The notes beneath the pieces were generated by a model. That model was not told where the DNA came from. It saw only the letters and a list, made by a program, of their open reading frames with translations, and did not search any database. Below, one piece after another: positions 7,083 through 15,414 of a stretch of DNA of 64,000 bases; the stretch's first letter is position 1; each line of letters begins with the position of its first letter. Both the position numbers and the translations under genes were made by a program. This DNA comes from an uncultured Bacteroidales bacterium. GTDB lineage: Bacteria > Bacteroidota > Bacteroidia > Bacteroidales > Muribaculaceae. The DNA lies in assembly GCA_902777835.1 (NCBI GenBank), contig CACYVC010000023.1, positions 20,859-84,858 on the forward strand. Direction: 5' to 3'.

Positions 7083-9086
7083 ATGAGAAAATTTTTGTCT
7101 TTAGTGGCTATTGTCTTAGTGACGATGGCTGCTTGGGCCGATGAGGTGACTTTTGACTTCTCGTCGGAGGCCGGTCTGCAGGCTATGGGCATTATCGCTC
7201 CTGAGCAGAGCAATGGAGTTAACCTAACCGATGTGGGCACTATCACGGTAGATGGCGTTAGCCTCACAGCAGTGAATGGTTCTACCGAAACCCGCGTTTG
7301 GAACTCACAGGGCAGCTACACGCTGCGCATCTATGTGGGCGGAAGCATCACATTTGCAGTGGAGAGCGGCAGCATCACTAATGTCACAGTCAATGCCGCA
7401 AACACGTCAAACTTTGACCTGCTTGTTAATGTGGGCAGCTACAGCGTTAACGGTGCAATAGGCACATGGAGCGGCAGCACCTCGAGCGTGACTTTCACCC
7501 ATTCCACCACCAAGAACGCCCAAATTGCCAGCGTAATAGTCACCACAAGCGACGAGCCCCCCATCGATGATCCCAACGGTGAGGACCCCAATCCTGTTGA
7601 TCCAAACATAACTAAACTCGACTCGCTTGCTAATATCAACACCCTTGATGACGGCACCGAGTTCCAATTCACTACAGAGGCCTACGTGCAGTATCAATGG
7701 GGCAACTACCTGTGGCTTATGCAACTCGATGAGAATTATTATGCCTACGCCGCAATGGTCTATGGTGACGTGCGCCAATATCCTGTAGGTGCTGTTATTC
7801 CAGCAGGATGGACAGGCGTTAAGACCACCTATAAAGGTCTTGTAGAAATTACTGACCCCACCCATTTCAACGCTGCGACTCATCTTGTTGATGACATGTT
7901 CACCGAACCGTTCGACATGACGGGTTATGTTTCCTATATTGAGAGCGACCACTACGAGAATATGCGCGTGAAGATTAATGGCATAACCTTAAGCGAGATA
8001 GACTCTCAAGGCAATTTCACCATCACCAGCAACGAGGAAGACGCCGATGGCAACGCCACTACAGTCACTCTCGCTGGCTTCAACAAGTTTGGCATCGACT
8101 ATCCTACTATTGACCCCGCCGAGAAATACAATATCGATGGCATGGTCACAATCTACAATAACAACTATCAGCTCTACCCTATCACTATTGAAGAGGCACC
8201 TGGCACTCGCTTGTGGAAAGTGACCTACGAAGGGCTTGAGGGAAATATGAAAATTGCCGATTCGCTCTATGTGGTGATGCCGCTGACCGACAATCAGATT
8301 CTAGTAACCGACAATGCTACACAAATCCTAGTCGACACCTACGCCGAGTGGGGCTACACCTGGTATCAAGACTGGTATCCAACTTGGATCGCACTCGATT
8401 GTGGCGACAACACCGACCTTTACAGCAACATTTGCCAAATGCAAGTGCTGGCTCCTAACACAGTGAAAGGCGAGGTAGTTGATGTAGCCACCAACCCACG
8501 AATGATTCTCAGTTCGGTACCCACAGGAATTACCGACCCAGATTTCACTGATTATCAAACTTACACTTACAACTTGAGTTATGACAAGATTCAAGCACTT
8601 GGCAATGAGCTTGGTGTGGCGCGTGGCAAGTATAAACTCTTGGGGGGTGAACCTTATCTTTGCAGTGCTGAAGACACAGTGAAAGTGCGCCTTGACTTCA
8701 GCCTCAATCCCGAGCTGCAAAGCAACCTTGTTGAGGGTACCCGCTACGAAATGATGAGTGTATTTAAGGTTAACGAACCCTGGGAGGCCGAAGATTATAA
8801 CTCGGTGCCCAAACGCTCGTTCAAGAGCGCTGTCAGCAAAGTCATGAAGGCTCCAGCACTTAAGGTTCACTACAGCGACACCGATTATTACACTAACTAC
8901 ACTATCATGCCCGTAAGTGCCGATATTGTAACAGCAGTCGAAAACATAAATATCACTAAGCAAGTGGTCAAGATTAGTTATGTAAGCCCTACTGGCGTAA
9001 TAAGCAACAGGCCATTCACTGGCATGAATATAGTAATCACCGAGTTCAATGACGGAACAAGCGTTGTGACAAAAACTGTGAAGTAA
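7083..9086 (+). CDS. Large secreted protein of unknown function
   Basis: The 667-residue protein starts with a clear Sec signal (MRKFLSLVAIVLVTMAAWA). Residues of about 25-155 look like a beta-sandwich (GSYTLRIYVGGSITF, then a Thr/Ser-rich strand pattern), followed by an Asp/Pro-rich linker (EPPIDDPNGEDPNPVDPN). The central part, 180-370, contains QFTTEAYVQY and an NYQLYPITIEE segment, which loosely recall OB-fold domains of secreted Bacteroidales proteins. The last residues (GMNIVITEFNDGTSVVTKTVK read with gaps) resemble the C-terminal tail of the protein at 4189. No catalytic motif was recognised. Confidence 0.7.
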   Translation: MRKFLSLVAIVLVTMAAWADEVTFDFSSEAGLQAMGIIAPEQSNGVNLTDVGTITVDGVSLTAVNGSTETRVWNSQGSYTLRIYVGGSITFAVESGSITNVTVNAANTSNFDLLVNVGSYSVNGAIGTWSGSTSSVTFTHSTTKNAQIASVIVTTSDEPPIDDPNGEDPNPVDPNITKLDSLANINTLDDGTEFQFTTEAYVQYQWGNYLWLMQLDENYYAYAAMVYGDVRQYPVGAVIPAGWTGVKTTYKGLVEITDPTHFNAATHLVDDMFTEPFDMTGYVSYIESDHYENMRVKINGITLSEIDSQGNFTITSNEEDADGNATTVTLAGFNKFGIDYPTIDPAEKYNIDGMVTIYNNNYQLYPITIEEAPGTRLWKVTYEGLEGNMKIADSLYVVMPLTDNQILVTDNATQILVDTYAEWGYTWYQDWYPTWIALDCGDNTDLYSNICQMQVLAPNTVKGEVVDVATNPRMILSSVPTGITDPDFTDYQTYTYNLSYDKIQALGNELGVARGKYKLLGGEPYLCSAEDTVKVRLDFSLNPELQSNLVEGTRYEMMSVFKVNEPWEAEDYNSVPKRSFKSAVSKVMKAPALKVHYSDTDYYTNYTIMPVSADIVTAVENINITKQVVKISYVSPTGVISNRPFTGMNIVITEFNDGTSVVTKTVK

Positions 9087-9115
9087 TAGTTTTGATTATT
9101 GATTATTCCATAATT

Positions 9116-9160
9116 GACCAGTGAATCTTACTTTCTTAACGGTTCACTGGTCATTTTTTT
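9116..9160 (+). terminator. Rho-independent terminator
   Basis: A perfect 10-bp stem GACCAGTGAA / TTCACTGGTC with a 17-nt loop is followed by ATTTTTTT. Confidence 0.9.
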
Positions 9161-9191
9161 ATGTCATTAAAATTGTTTTTAATTGTTGGCA

Positions 9192-9218
9192 ATTGTTTGA
9201 TAAAAAAACATTACCTTT
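9192..9218 (+). promoter_or_regulatory. Promoter of rnpB
   Basis: The -7 box TACCTTTG is at 9211-9218, with TTG at 9192-9194 and TTTG at 9195-9198 upstream. The box is unambiguous; the upstream element is less so. Confidence 0.65.
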
Positions 9219-9241
9219 GCAGCCGCAAAACGCGATTTGAC

Positions 9242-9605
9242 ATCAAGCAGTGGAGTGGCTTGTCGCTCGCGCCACTGGAGCGCGAGAGGAAAGTCCGGGC
9301 AACACAGAGCATCGCATTTCTTAACGGGAAGCTGGGGGCGACCTCAGGGTTAAGGTGACAGAAAACAACCGCCGACACTTGTCGGTAAGGGTGAAAAGGC
9401 GGGGTAAGAGCCCACCGGGCGCCACGGCGACATGGCGCGCCGCACTACCTGCGAGTTGCAAGGTCAAGTACACCGTCAGGGCTGCTCGTCTATTGGCGGG
9501 GGGTAGACTGCTATACTGGCGTGGCAACACGTCCAGACAGATAAATGACAAGCGGCGTCACCTACGGGTGACGGCCACATAACCCGGCTTACAGCTCCAC
9601 TGCTT
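9242..9605 (+). ncRNA. rnpB: RNase P RNA, bacterial class A
   Basis: This RNA is the catalytic subunit of RNase P, which removes 5' leaders of tRNA precursors. Conserved core blocks appear in the right order: GAGGAAAGTCCGGGC at about 9285, ACAGAAAACAACCGCC, GGTAAGGGTGAAAAGG, GGTAAGAGCCCACC, AGATAAATGAC and AACCCGGCTTACAG near the 3' end. The first helix is formed by AGCAGTGGAG (9246-9255) and CTCCACTGCT (9595-9604); the T run just after it suggests this helix doubles as terminator. All reading frames across this stretch are therefore spurious. Ends are estimated from pairing and could be off by a few nucleotides. Confidence 0.96.
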
Positions 9606-9642
9606 TTTCTATAGTATGTTATACTGTAAAAGCTATAAAACA

Positions 9643-9671
9643 CAAGAGGACGCCAAATTGGCATCCTCTTG
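9643..9671. terminator. Hairpin between rnpB and a convergent lipoprotein gene
   Basis: CAAGAGGACGCCA and TGGCATCCTCTTG pair over 13 bp with one mismatch around a very short loop. It lies between two convergent transcription units and could end either, although T runs on both sides are weak. Confidence 0.6.
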
Positions 9672-9697
9672 CGCTATTTATAAAAACGTTAAACGTT

Positions 9698-10351
9698 TTA
9701 TTTCTCTTTCTTCTGTTGTGCGGCCTGCAAACTCTTGTTGAATTTCTCGCGCATCTTGGCATAGGCATTGTAATCTATCTCTTTGCACTTATTGAACTCT
9801 TTCTCATAGATGTCCTTGTGCTGCTCATTGTCGTAGATTATTTCAGCTTTATCCTTTACTTTCTCTTGGAACTCCTCAAAACTGATTTTCTTGTCAATAA
9901 AATCTTGCGCTACTTGGCGAGCACCCTTGTCGGTTATTCTATAGAGTTTGAAATTAGGTGTACTGTTTTTAGGGTCAAGAAGTTCAGGATAGTTATATTC
10001 TCCTGCCTCATCAGAATCGCCCGTAGGCAGCAATTCTCCTACACCATCGGTCTCGCTAACAGGTATTGCACCCTGATCGGCCTCGTCGCTCTCGCAAGCT
10101 TCGCTTCCACCTTCAAAAACCTCTTTAGTCTTTAATATCTCATAAAACACTTTATCGTGTTTATTGCTAGAGTATTCATCAAATGACTTATAGAATGCCG
10201 ACACATCGTCATCAGCCACCACCAATGATGGTTTTGGCTCAAGCTCGAGTGTCTCACAGTCGATATATACATACATAGGCTTCTCATTATTGCAGCTGCC
10301 TATGACTAGAATCATTATTGTCGTGAGAAGTAGAAAAGATGTCTTTTTCAT
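9698..10351 (-). CDS. Lipoprotein of unknown function
   Basis: The 217-residue product has a lipoprotein signal ending in VIGSC (Cys 20). The mature part is highly charged: an acidic central stretch (EGGSEACESDEADQGA) and a Lys/Glu-rich C-terminal third (about 140-217) with heptad-like spacing that suggests a helical or coiled-coil region. The segment RITDKGARQVAQDFIDKKIS is the only notable block and may be a small helical domain. No family was recognised. It stands alone, with an AT-rich gap of about 120 bp on the 3' side of its neighbour. Confidence 0.7.
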   Translation of the reverse strand: MKKTSFLLLTTIMILVIGSCNNEKPMYVYIDCETLELEPKPSLVVADDDVSAFYKSFDEYSSNKHDKVFYEILKTKEVFEGGSEACESDEADQGAIPVSETDGVGELLPTGDSDEAGEYNYPELLDPKNSTPNFKLYRITDKGARQVAQDFIDKKISFEEFQEKVKDKAEIIYDNEQHKDIYEKEFNKCKEIDYNAYAKMREKFNKSLQAAQQKKEK

Positions 10352-10470
10352 AATTGCATGGTTTTTATTATCTAAAGAAATTTCGAGTGCAAAGATATAA
10401 ATTAATTTTTATAATCAAAAAACTGACAGAATATTAAGCCAATAAAAAGGCCTTTTATAGTAAATAACGG

Positions 10471-11103
10471 TTATTTTTTATGAATATTTTGCAAGTTTTT
10501 ACTAGTTAAGGTCTTTACATAACGCTCGAAGATTATTGTAGAAGCAACAGTCCCACGATTGATGGCATCAACAGTGATGCGCTCTAGTGAGTCGGTAAGC
10601 ATACTGTCGCGGGAAAAGTACTGGCGCTCGAGCTTGACATCGATGGTAGAATCAGGGGCGACGTGGCCCAGATACTCCTGATGCAGCCTTTGCTTTTCGT
10701 TGGCAATAGCTTTTCGAGTTTTCAGGTAGGTCATATATTCGTGATTGGCATCTCCACCGCTAATCACCAGTCCGTTGGGAGAGATGTCGATCTGTGTCAA
10801 ACCTGGCTCAACAACAAAGAGCATGGGCACAGTGTCGTTGCTAAATTTAAGGTAGGCGATGGTAGGTGCCTCAACATTTCCCTCAAACACAAAGGCTTGA
10901 CTATCATTATCGCGAGCCACAGTCGCAACACGATACACACTGTTATAGTCGTCCATCACAAGCATTAGCGACACACTGTCGGTACCAAGCTCAGAGGCGA
11001 TTTTGCACTCCACCCTATAATGCGACTCGTCAAGGTTCTCAACACATCCTGCAAGCATCGTCACTGCAATTGCAGCCATTATCAGTCGTGAAATAAACTT
11101 CAT
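10471..11103 (-). CDS. DUF4369-like lipoprotein
   Basis: The 210-residue product has a lipoprotein signal ending in MLAGC. Residues of about 30-125 follow the pattern of the DUF4369 beta domain, found at the N-terminus of many Bacteroidota thiol-disulfide exchange proteins (here VSLMLVMDDY, then FEGNVEAPTIAYLKF, then VVEPG with an ISGG turn). The thioredoxin domain that often follows is absent; a helical tail of about 80 residues takes its place. I start at 11103 (MKFISRL) rather than seven codons upstream, to give a normal signal peptide. The mscS-like gene ends 35 bp upstream on the same strand. Confidence 0.65.
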   Translation of the reverse strand: MKFISRLIMAAIAVTMLAGCVENLDESHYRVECKIASELGTDSVSLMLVMDDYNSVYRVATVARDNDSQAFVFEGNVEAPTIAYLKFSNDTVPMLFVVEPGLTQIDISPNGLVISGGDANHEYMTYLKTRKAIANEKQRLHQEYLGHVAPDSTIDVKLERQYFSRDSMLTDSLERITVDAINRGTVASTIIFERYVKTLTSKNLQNIHKK

Positions 11104-11138
11104 AGTTCCTAATTTACTTAACACTTTACACTTAACAC

Positions 11139-12263
11139 TTATTTAAGATGCACATCGAGTTGTGGGAATGGGAATTGCACCCCATTTGCTGGCAACTGCT
11201 TATACACTGCCTCATTGATATCGTACAAAACAGCCCAATAGTCACCAAAAATGCACCATGCCCTTACCACTAACACGATAGAGCTTTCGTCAAGATTCTC
11301 AAGAGAGACATAAGGCGTGAAGTTAACTTTAGGCAACTTTGCATCTAGTTCTTGACGTTTCTCCTCACGCCATTCATCTAATTTCTCACGATGCTTCTTA
11401 TGCTTGTAAAACAATCGTTTATACCACGGCATCTTATTAATCTCGCTATCCGAAGGCAAATCGTCATGGCTGCTGTCATTGTTGCTGTTGGCATCCTCGC
11501 TACCTGGCTTAAGGATGCGGTCATCGGCCTCAAGAAGGTCGAGAATCACTTTACGGGCAACATCAACATCCGAGCCATAAGCCACCGACACACGCCATTC
11601 CACTCGGCGAAACTTCTCGCGTGAATAGTTGTTGATGGTGCCAGTCGAGAGCCCGCCATTGGGGATAATGATTGACTCGTTGTTGTAGGTGGTGATAATG
11701 GTGTGGAAAATTTGTATTTCCTTGACAAAACCCTTATACTTGTCATACTCGATATAGTCTCCCACCTTGTAGGGCTTGAGCAGTAATATCAGCACACCAC
11801 CAGCAAAGTTCTGCAAAGTGCCGCTGAATGCCATACCAATGGCGATACCTGCCGAGGCAAAGATGGCAATAAACGAACTGGTCTCAATTCCAACTATGCT
11901 AATGACAATTATAGTAAGGATAAAGAAGAATGTAATCTTAAAGAGGCTTAGCAAGAAGGTGGTGAGTGAGCGGTCAACATTGCGACTGAGCATAAGGGTT
12001 CGTAGCAGGTTGTGGATTTTTATTATTATGAATCTTCCTGCTAAGAATACTAAAATTGCCGCAAGCAGATGCAAAGCCAAGCTCACGCCTGTGTCAACAA
12101 GTTTTGATATCACGCTGTTCCACTCAAAGTTCTGAAGATTCTCTTGAAGCTTCTCGGGAGACACAGCGATTGAGTCGGTTAATGCTTTCAACTTCTCGGC
12201 ATGTTTAGGCAATGAGTCGGGATTGACCATTGGCACCTGAAGCATGAGTGATGATAATGACAT
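11139..12263 (-). CDS. MscS-family mechanosensitive ion channel
   Basis: This 374-residue inner-membrane protein should open under membrane tension to release solutes during osmotic downshock. Three hydrophobic segments (about 45-75, 95-120 and 125-160) are followed by the soluble vestibule. The pore helix reads ASAGIAIGMAFSGTLQNFAGG, split by the usual Gly/Ala pattern, and PYKVGDYIEYDKYKGFVKEI and IIIPNGGLSTG are typical of the family. A charged insert of about 70 residues (SNNDSSHDDL, then KHKKHREKLDEWREEK) interrupts the C-terminal domain. ATG 12263 is preferred because the longer reading begins with TTG inside a probable -7 box (TAATTTTG, 12288-12295). Confidence 0.9.
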   Translation of the reverse strand: MSLSSLMLQVPMVNPDSLPKHAEKLKALTDSIAVSPEKLQENLQNFEWNSVISKLVDTGVSLALHLLAAILVFLAGRFIIIKIHNLLRTLMLSRNVDRSLTTFLLSLFKITFFFILTIIVISIVGIETSSFIAIFASAGIAIGMAFSGTLQNFAGGVLILLLKPYKVGDYIEYDKYKGFVKEIQIFHTIITTYNNESIIIPNGGLSTGTINNYSREKFRRVEWRVSVAYGSDVDVARKVILDLLEADDRILKPGSEDANSNNDSSHDDLPSDSEINKMPWYKRLFYKHKKHREKLDEWREEKRQELDAKLPKVNFTPYVSLENLDESSIVLVVRAWCIFGDYWAVLYDINEAVYKQLPANGVQFPFPQLDVHLK

Positions 12264-12297
12264 TGTCTTTATTTTTGGTTTAAAATGCAAAATTACA

Positions 12298-12336
12298 AAA
12301 AAGTTTTCAGTTTTCGCTTTTCAGTTTTCAGTTTTT
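12298..12336. repeat. Short-period spacer repeat (TTTTCAGTTTTCAG units)
   Basis: Units of TTTTCAG are repeated about four times. The array lies between the divergent MscS and TPR genes and belongs to the same spacer class as 2341-2381. Confidence 0.6.
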
Positions 12337-12469
12337 TACTTATCGTTAGATTACATAATTAATAATTGCATCTATATGGATGTTCCCAAAATATAAACAT
12401 TTATAAAAATATTAAACAACCGGAAGTCATTATTGTGTGGAGTTTTATCTTTGCCAAAAATATAATGCA

Positions 12470-13393
12470 ATGAAACGCTTAATCAACATAACAATAATGC
12501 TTTCCTTAGCCATAGTGGCATGGGGGCAGGCGGGTGTGGCACTCAACCAGCAGAACATGAAGTTTGAGAAAGGCATGAAACCCGACCCAATCAAGGTGAA
12601 GCCAACGATTGACAACACCATTCCCATTGATACTAGCACCGTGTATTTCGCGCTGGTCGATTCGGCACAAAGATACATTAAAGCTGAACAATGGAAAAAA
12701 GCAGAGCATTTTTTACTTCAAGCAATCAAGAGTGAACCGTCCAACCCAAGCAATTCACTGCTTTTGTCTAATATAGCCACAATTCAGCGACGACAAGGAC
12801 GACTCAACGAGGCCATTCGCAACTACTCTATGGCAATCGATCTCACCCCTAATGCCGTGACATTGCTCCACAACCGCGCCGCAGCATATATCCTTCTCGA
12901 CAGCATTGCGCTGGCTCAGGCCGATTATGAGCGCATCATGATGATTGATGAGAGCGACGTGGAATCGCGCTACACACACGGGATGCTTGCCCTGAACTTG
13001 GGCGACACTAAGACTGCTCAGAAAGATTTTGACGACATTCTGCGCATAAATCCCAACTCTGGAATGGCAAAACAAGGACAAGGCTACCTGCACAAGCATG
13101 CTGGCGAATATGAGAAGGCGGCACAATGCTTTAGCGAGGTAATCAAGGTGAGACCCACAGCTACCCTACTCGCCAACCGTGCCGACTGCTATCTCACCAC
13201 AAAGAGATTAAACGACGCGTCACTCGACATAGCTAATGCACTTGAGCTTGACCCCGATGATCCCTACATCTATATCCTTCGCGCCAAGCTCAACAAACTG
13301 CGCTTCAACCGCGAGGACATGGAGCGCGACATTAAGCTTGCCATAGCCCACGGCCTTGACAAAGACGAAGCAAAGACCCTTATTGGGGAATAA
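12470..13393 (+). CDS. Exported TPR-repeat protein
   Basis: The 307-residue protein starts with a signal peptide (MKRLINITIMLSLAIVAWG). From about residue 57 to the end it is built of 34-residue tetratricopeptide repeats, about six in number, each with the W/L-G/A-Y/A-A-P pattern (for example GRLNEAIRNYSMAIDLTPNA and GEYEKAAQCFSEVIKVRPTA). Such proteins serve as scaffolds for periplasmic or outer-membrane assemblies. ATG 12470 is used; the longer GTG reading at 12437 overlaps the -7 box TATCTTTG (12446-12453), which leaves a leader of about 10 nt. The partner is unknown. Confidence 0.82.
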   Translation: MKRLINITIMLSLAIVAWGQAGVALNQQNMKFEKGMKPDPIKVKPTIDNTIPIDTSTVYFALVDSAQRYIKAEQWKKAEHFLLQAIKSEPSNPSNSLLLSNIATIQRRQGRLNEAIRNYSMAIDLTPNAVTLLHNRAAAYILLDSIALAQADYERIMMIDESDVESRYTHGMLALNLGDTKTAQKDFDDILRINPNSGMAKQGQGYLHKHAGEYEKAAQCFSEVIKVRPTATLLANRADCYLTTKRLNDASLDIANALELDPDDPYIYILRAKLNKLRFNREDMERDIKLAIAHGLDKDEAKTLIGE

Positions 13394-13401
13394 GGCTTTT
13401 T

Positions 13402-13498
13402 AAGTGATAAGTGATAAGTGATAAGTGATAAGTGATAAGTATTAAGTTTCAAATTCCTAGTATATCTAGTTCCACTAGAAAGTCTAGTTAATCTAGAT
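13402..13498. repeat. Tandem GTGATAA array followed by a CTAG-rich block
   Basis: Five to six copies of the 8-bp unit AAGTGATA run from 13402 to about 13442. A block with five CTAG tetranucleotides in about 40 bp follows (13456-13498). Nothing coding is seen here. The stretch separates the TPR gene from the HU/SPOR gene. Confidence 0.75.
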
Positions 13499-13574
13499 GC
13501 TCTTTACTATATAAAAGACTAAAAACTTATCAACACCCCTTGCATGAGTGGTTAGAAAGCAGTAATTTTGCACG

Positions 13575-14525
13575 ATGATTTCACTTACACAACATATAGA
13601 ATACCTAATGATGCAGAGCGACTGCGTGGTCGTTCCTGGATGGGGAGCACTGGTAGCAAGCCACGTGCCGTCAAGTAGCACTCAAAGCTACATCAACAGG
13701 CCGTCACGACTAATCGCATTCAATCCTAGCATCACGCACAACGATGGGTCGCTGGCAATGTCGGTGGCACGACGTCACAACATCAGCTATGATGAGGCAT
13801 GCAAGGTGATTGCCGACAATGTGACTGTTTTCCGCCGCCAGCTGGCAACGGGTTCCGAAGTTCCTTTTGGGCGCTTAGGATTCTTCAAAAATGATGACAA
13901 CAGCAAGTTGATCTTCACTCCGACCATTATCGACGAAGCAGGCGACGAGTTCTTCGGACTGCACAACTTCGATTTCCCCACGCTATCCTCTCTGTCTCAA
14001 GTCAGCGACAACGAGCGTGGCGAGGTGGCACCCAACATCTTCTCCGGCCGAGGTTGGAGGACCGCAGCTGCGATTGCCGCTCTCGTTGGTATCGGCGCAC
14101 TGCTTTCTACACCTGTCATTGTTGACAAGAGCATTGACACGGCGAGCCTAAACATAGCCGATGTCAAGACCAAGCCCACTGCAATTACAGTGAAGCCCGC
14201 TACTCAGGCAACAACTGCCGACAACCAGATTGCTGTCATCGAGAGTCCCTCTACAGAACCTGCTATAGCTAACGAGTCGGCTTTCAACGACGGTATGCCA
14301 AGCGATGAAAGTGGAGCTTATTACCTCGTCATAAACACCTGCAAGAAGCAGCATCAGGCACAGACGCTTGCCAAGCAGTATGCCAAGAAAGGCATAAAGT
14401 GCAAGATTATTGCACGAGGTGGATATCACCACATGGTAGTGGCTCAAAGCAACAACAAGCAAGAGCTAATAAAGGCCAAGAAGCTCCTACCCGAAAAATA
14501 CCGCAAAGCATGGGTTTGTAAATAG
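13575..14525 (+). CDS. HU-CCDC81 and SPOR domain membrane protein
   Basis: The 316-residue protein has three parts. Residues 1-135 match the paired HU-like domains of the bacterial CCDC81 type (start MISLTQHIEYLMM, then VVVPGWGALVA and GSEVPFGRLGFF). A single membrane helix lies at about 158-178 (TAAAIAALVGIGALLSTPVIV split across it). After a Thr/Ala-rich linker, residues 248-316 form a SPOR domain (YYLVINTC, QAQTLAKQYAKKGIKC, HHMVVAQS), which binds denuded peptidoglycan at division sites. The protein is thus probably inner-membrane anchored with a cytosolic HU part and a periplasmic SPOR part. It is widespread in Bacteroidales; its exact role is not settled. Confidence 0.9.
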   Translation: MISLTQHIEYLMMQSDCVVVPGWGALVASHVPSSSTQSYINRPSRLIAFNPSITHNDGSLAMSVARRHNISYDEACKVIADNVTVFRRQLATGSEVPFGRLGFFKNDDNSKLIFTPTIIDEAGDEFFGLHNFDFPTLSSLSQVSDNERGEVAPNIFSGRGWRTAAAIAALVGIGALLSTPVIVDKSIDTASLNIADVKTKPTAITVKPATQATTADNQIAVIESPSTEPAIANESAFNDGMPSDESGAYYLVINTCKKQHQAQTLAKQYAKKGIKCKIIARGGYHHMVVAQSNNKQELIKAKKLLPEKYRKAWVCK

Positions 14526-14546
14526 ATGTCAGAAATCTAAAATACA

Positions 14547-14585
14547 GAGTGGCGCAAGAAATTTCTTTCGCCACTCCCCTTTTTA
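14547..14585. terminator. Terminator hairpin, probably bidirectional
   Basis: GAGTGGCG pairs with CGCCACTC over 8 bp, with AAGAAATTTCTT extending the stem inwards; CCCCTTTTT follows on the plus strand. It lies between the convergent SPOR gene and the small lipoprotein gene. Confidence 0.75.
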
Positions 14586-14596
14586 ATCAATCATCA

Positions 14597-14812
14597 TTAA
14601 TAACCATGATGTCCGCCAGGATGATGTCCACCACCGGGATGGTGACCTGGATGGTGTCTAGGTGGCGGAGGAGGTGGTGGACCAGGACGTCCCCTATAGG
14701 GGTAGTCGTAATAATAACCATCGTCATACCAATATGGACTGCACGAAGTTACTGCTACCGATGCTATTATCGACAGCAGAACAGCCACAATCAATGCCTT
14801 CTTTCTTTTCAT
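14597..14812 (-). CDS. Small Pro/His/Gly-rich lipoprotein
   Basis: The 71-residue product has a lipoprotein signal ending in VTSC (Cys 24). The 47-residue mature part is extremely biased: Tyr/Asp first (YWYDDGYYYDYPY), then a run of seven Pro and a C-terminus of HHPG-type repeats with about ten His. Such tails can bind divalent metals, but this is inference. Reading frames on the opposite strand across it lack any family features. The signal peptide and lipobox make this a real gene despite its size. Confidence 0.75.
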   Translation of the reverse strand: MKRKKALIVAVLLSIIASVAVTSCSPYWYDDGYYYDYPYRGRPGPPPPPPPRHHPGHHPGGGHHPGGHHGY

Positions 14813-14941
14813 TTCTTAATCAATTAACCAATAAAAAAATCAAATCATTTGCTGATTTGACTTCTCTTGGCAATTAAAGTTTAACGCACCACTATCAATC
14901 GATATTTGTAATAGACTAAAGCCTGTTTTTTATCTACAAAT

Positions 14942-15409
14942 TCATGCAATTTTCTCCCTTACCATAACAACAAAGTGGCGCAATTCTTCCTCGCTTGAAA
15001 AAGCATCCAAAGGTATTGCGAGAAAGGTGTAACTGTTTTTCTTGAAGCGCAGCACATAGCAATGGTTCAAAACAGAGGTCGAAGCAATATCGTTCCACGC
15101 AATGAGATGCTGACGCATCTTATCGCTTGTGAAGTCGAGCCTCAGTCCCTCATCAGTAACTGTCACTGTCTTTTCCAATATTGACCACCGGGACTCCTGC
15201 GTCAAGGCAAAATAATAAAGCACAGGAAACGAGAGCATCACCATCGCCATTGCTACTATAAGCGCCACAAAGGCGAAACGAGTATCTAATGCAATCAGCC
15301 CCAAGCACACCACCACAGGCAGCAGCAACAACCACCACCATTGCACAAAGAACAGTCGATAGAGTATCGACATATAGGTGCCCGAAGTTATAGAATTTGC
15401 ATCAATCAA
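14942..15409 (-). CDS. Small membrane protein, YcxB-like
   Basis: The 155-residue protein has two adjacent membrane helices (about residues 23-45 and 46-68, rich in Val, Leu and Ala) and then a soluble C-terminal domain of about 85 residues (VTVTDEGLRLDF, then WNDIASTSVLNHCYVLRFKKNSY and IPLDAF). That layout, with the WNDI and FxIPxDAF signatures, is characteristic of YcxB-like proteins, whose function is unknown. It starts 5 bp downstream of the Ntn hydrolase stop, so the two genes form an operon. Confidence 0.75.
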   Translation of the reverse strand: MIDANSITSGTYMSILYRLFFVQWWWLLLLPVVVCLGLIALDTRFAFVALIVAMAMVMLSFPVLYYFALTQESRWSILEKTVTVTDEGLRLDFTSDKMRQHLIAWNDIASTSVLNHCYVLRFKKNSYTFLAIPLDAFSSEEELRHFVVMVREKIA

Positions 15410-15414
15410 CGAAA

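Noticed and set aside
9321-9664. Open frames on both strands between 9321 and 9664
   Set aside because: They lie over RNase P RNA, whose conserved blocks and closing helix are evident. Compositions are Arg-rich and non-protein-like.
13493-13681. Minus-strand frame before the SPOR gene
   Set aside because: It overlaps the well-supported HU domain start and CTAG-rich spacer and shows no signal peptide or motif.
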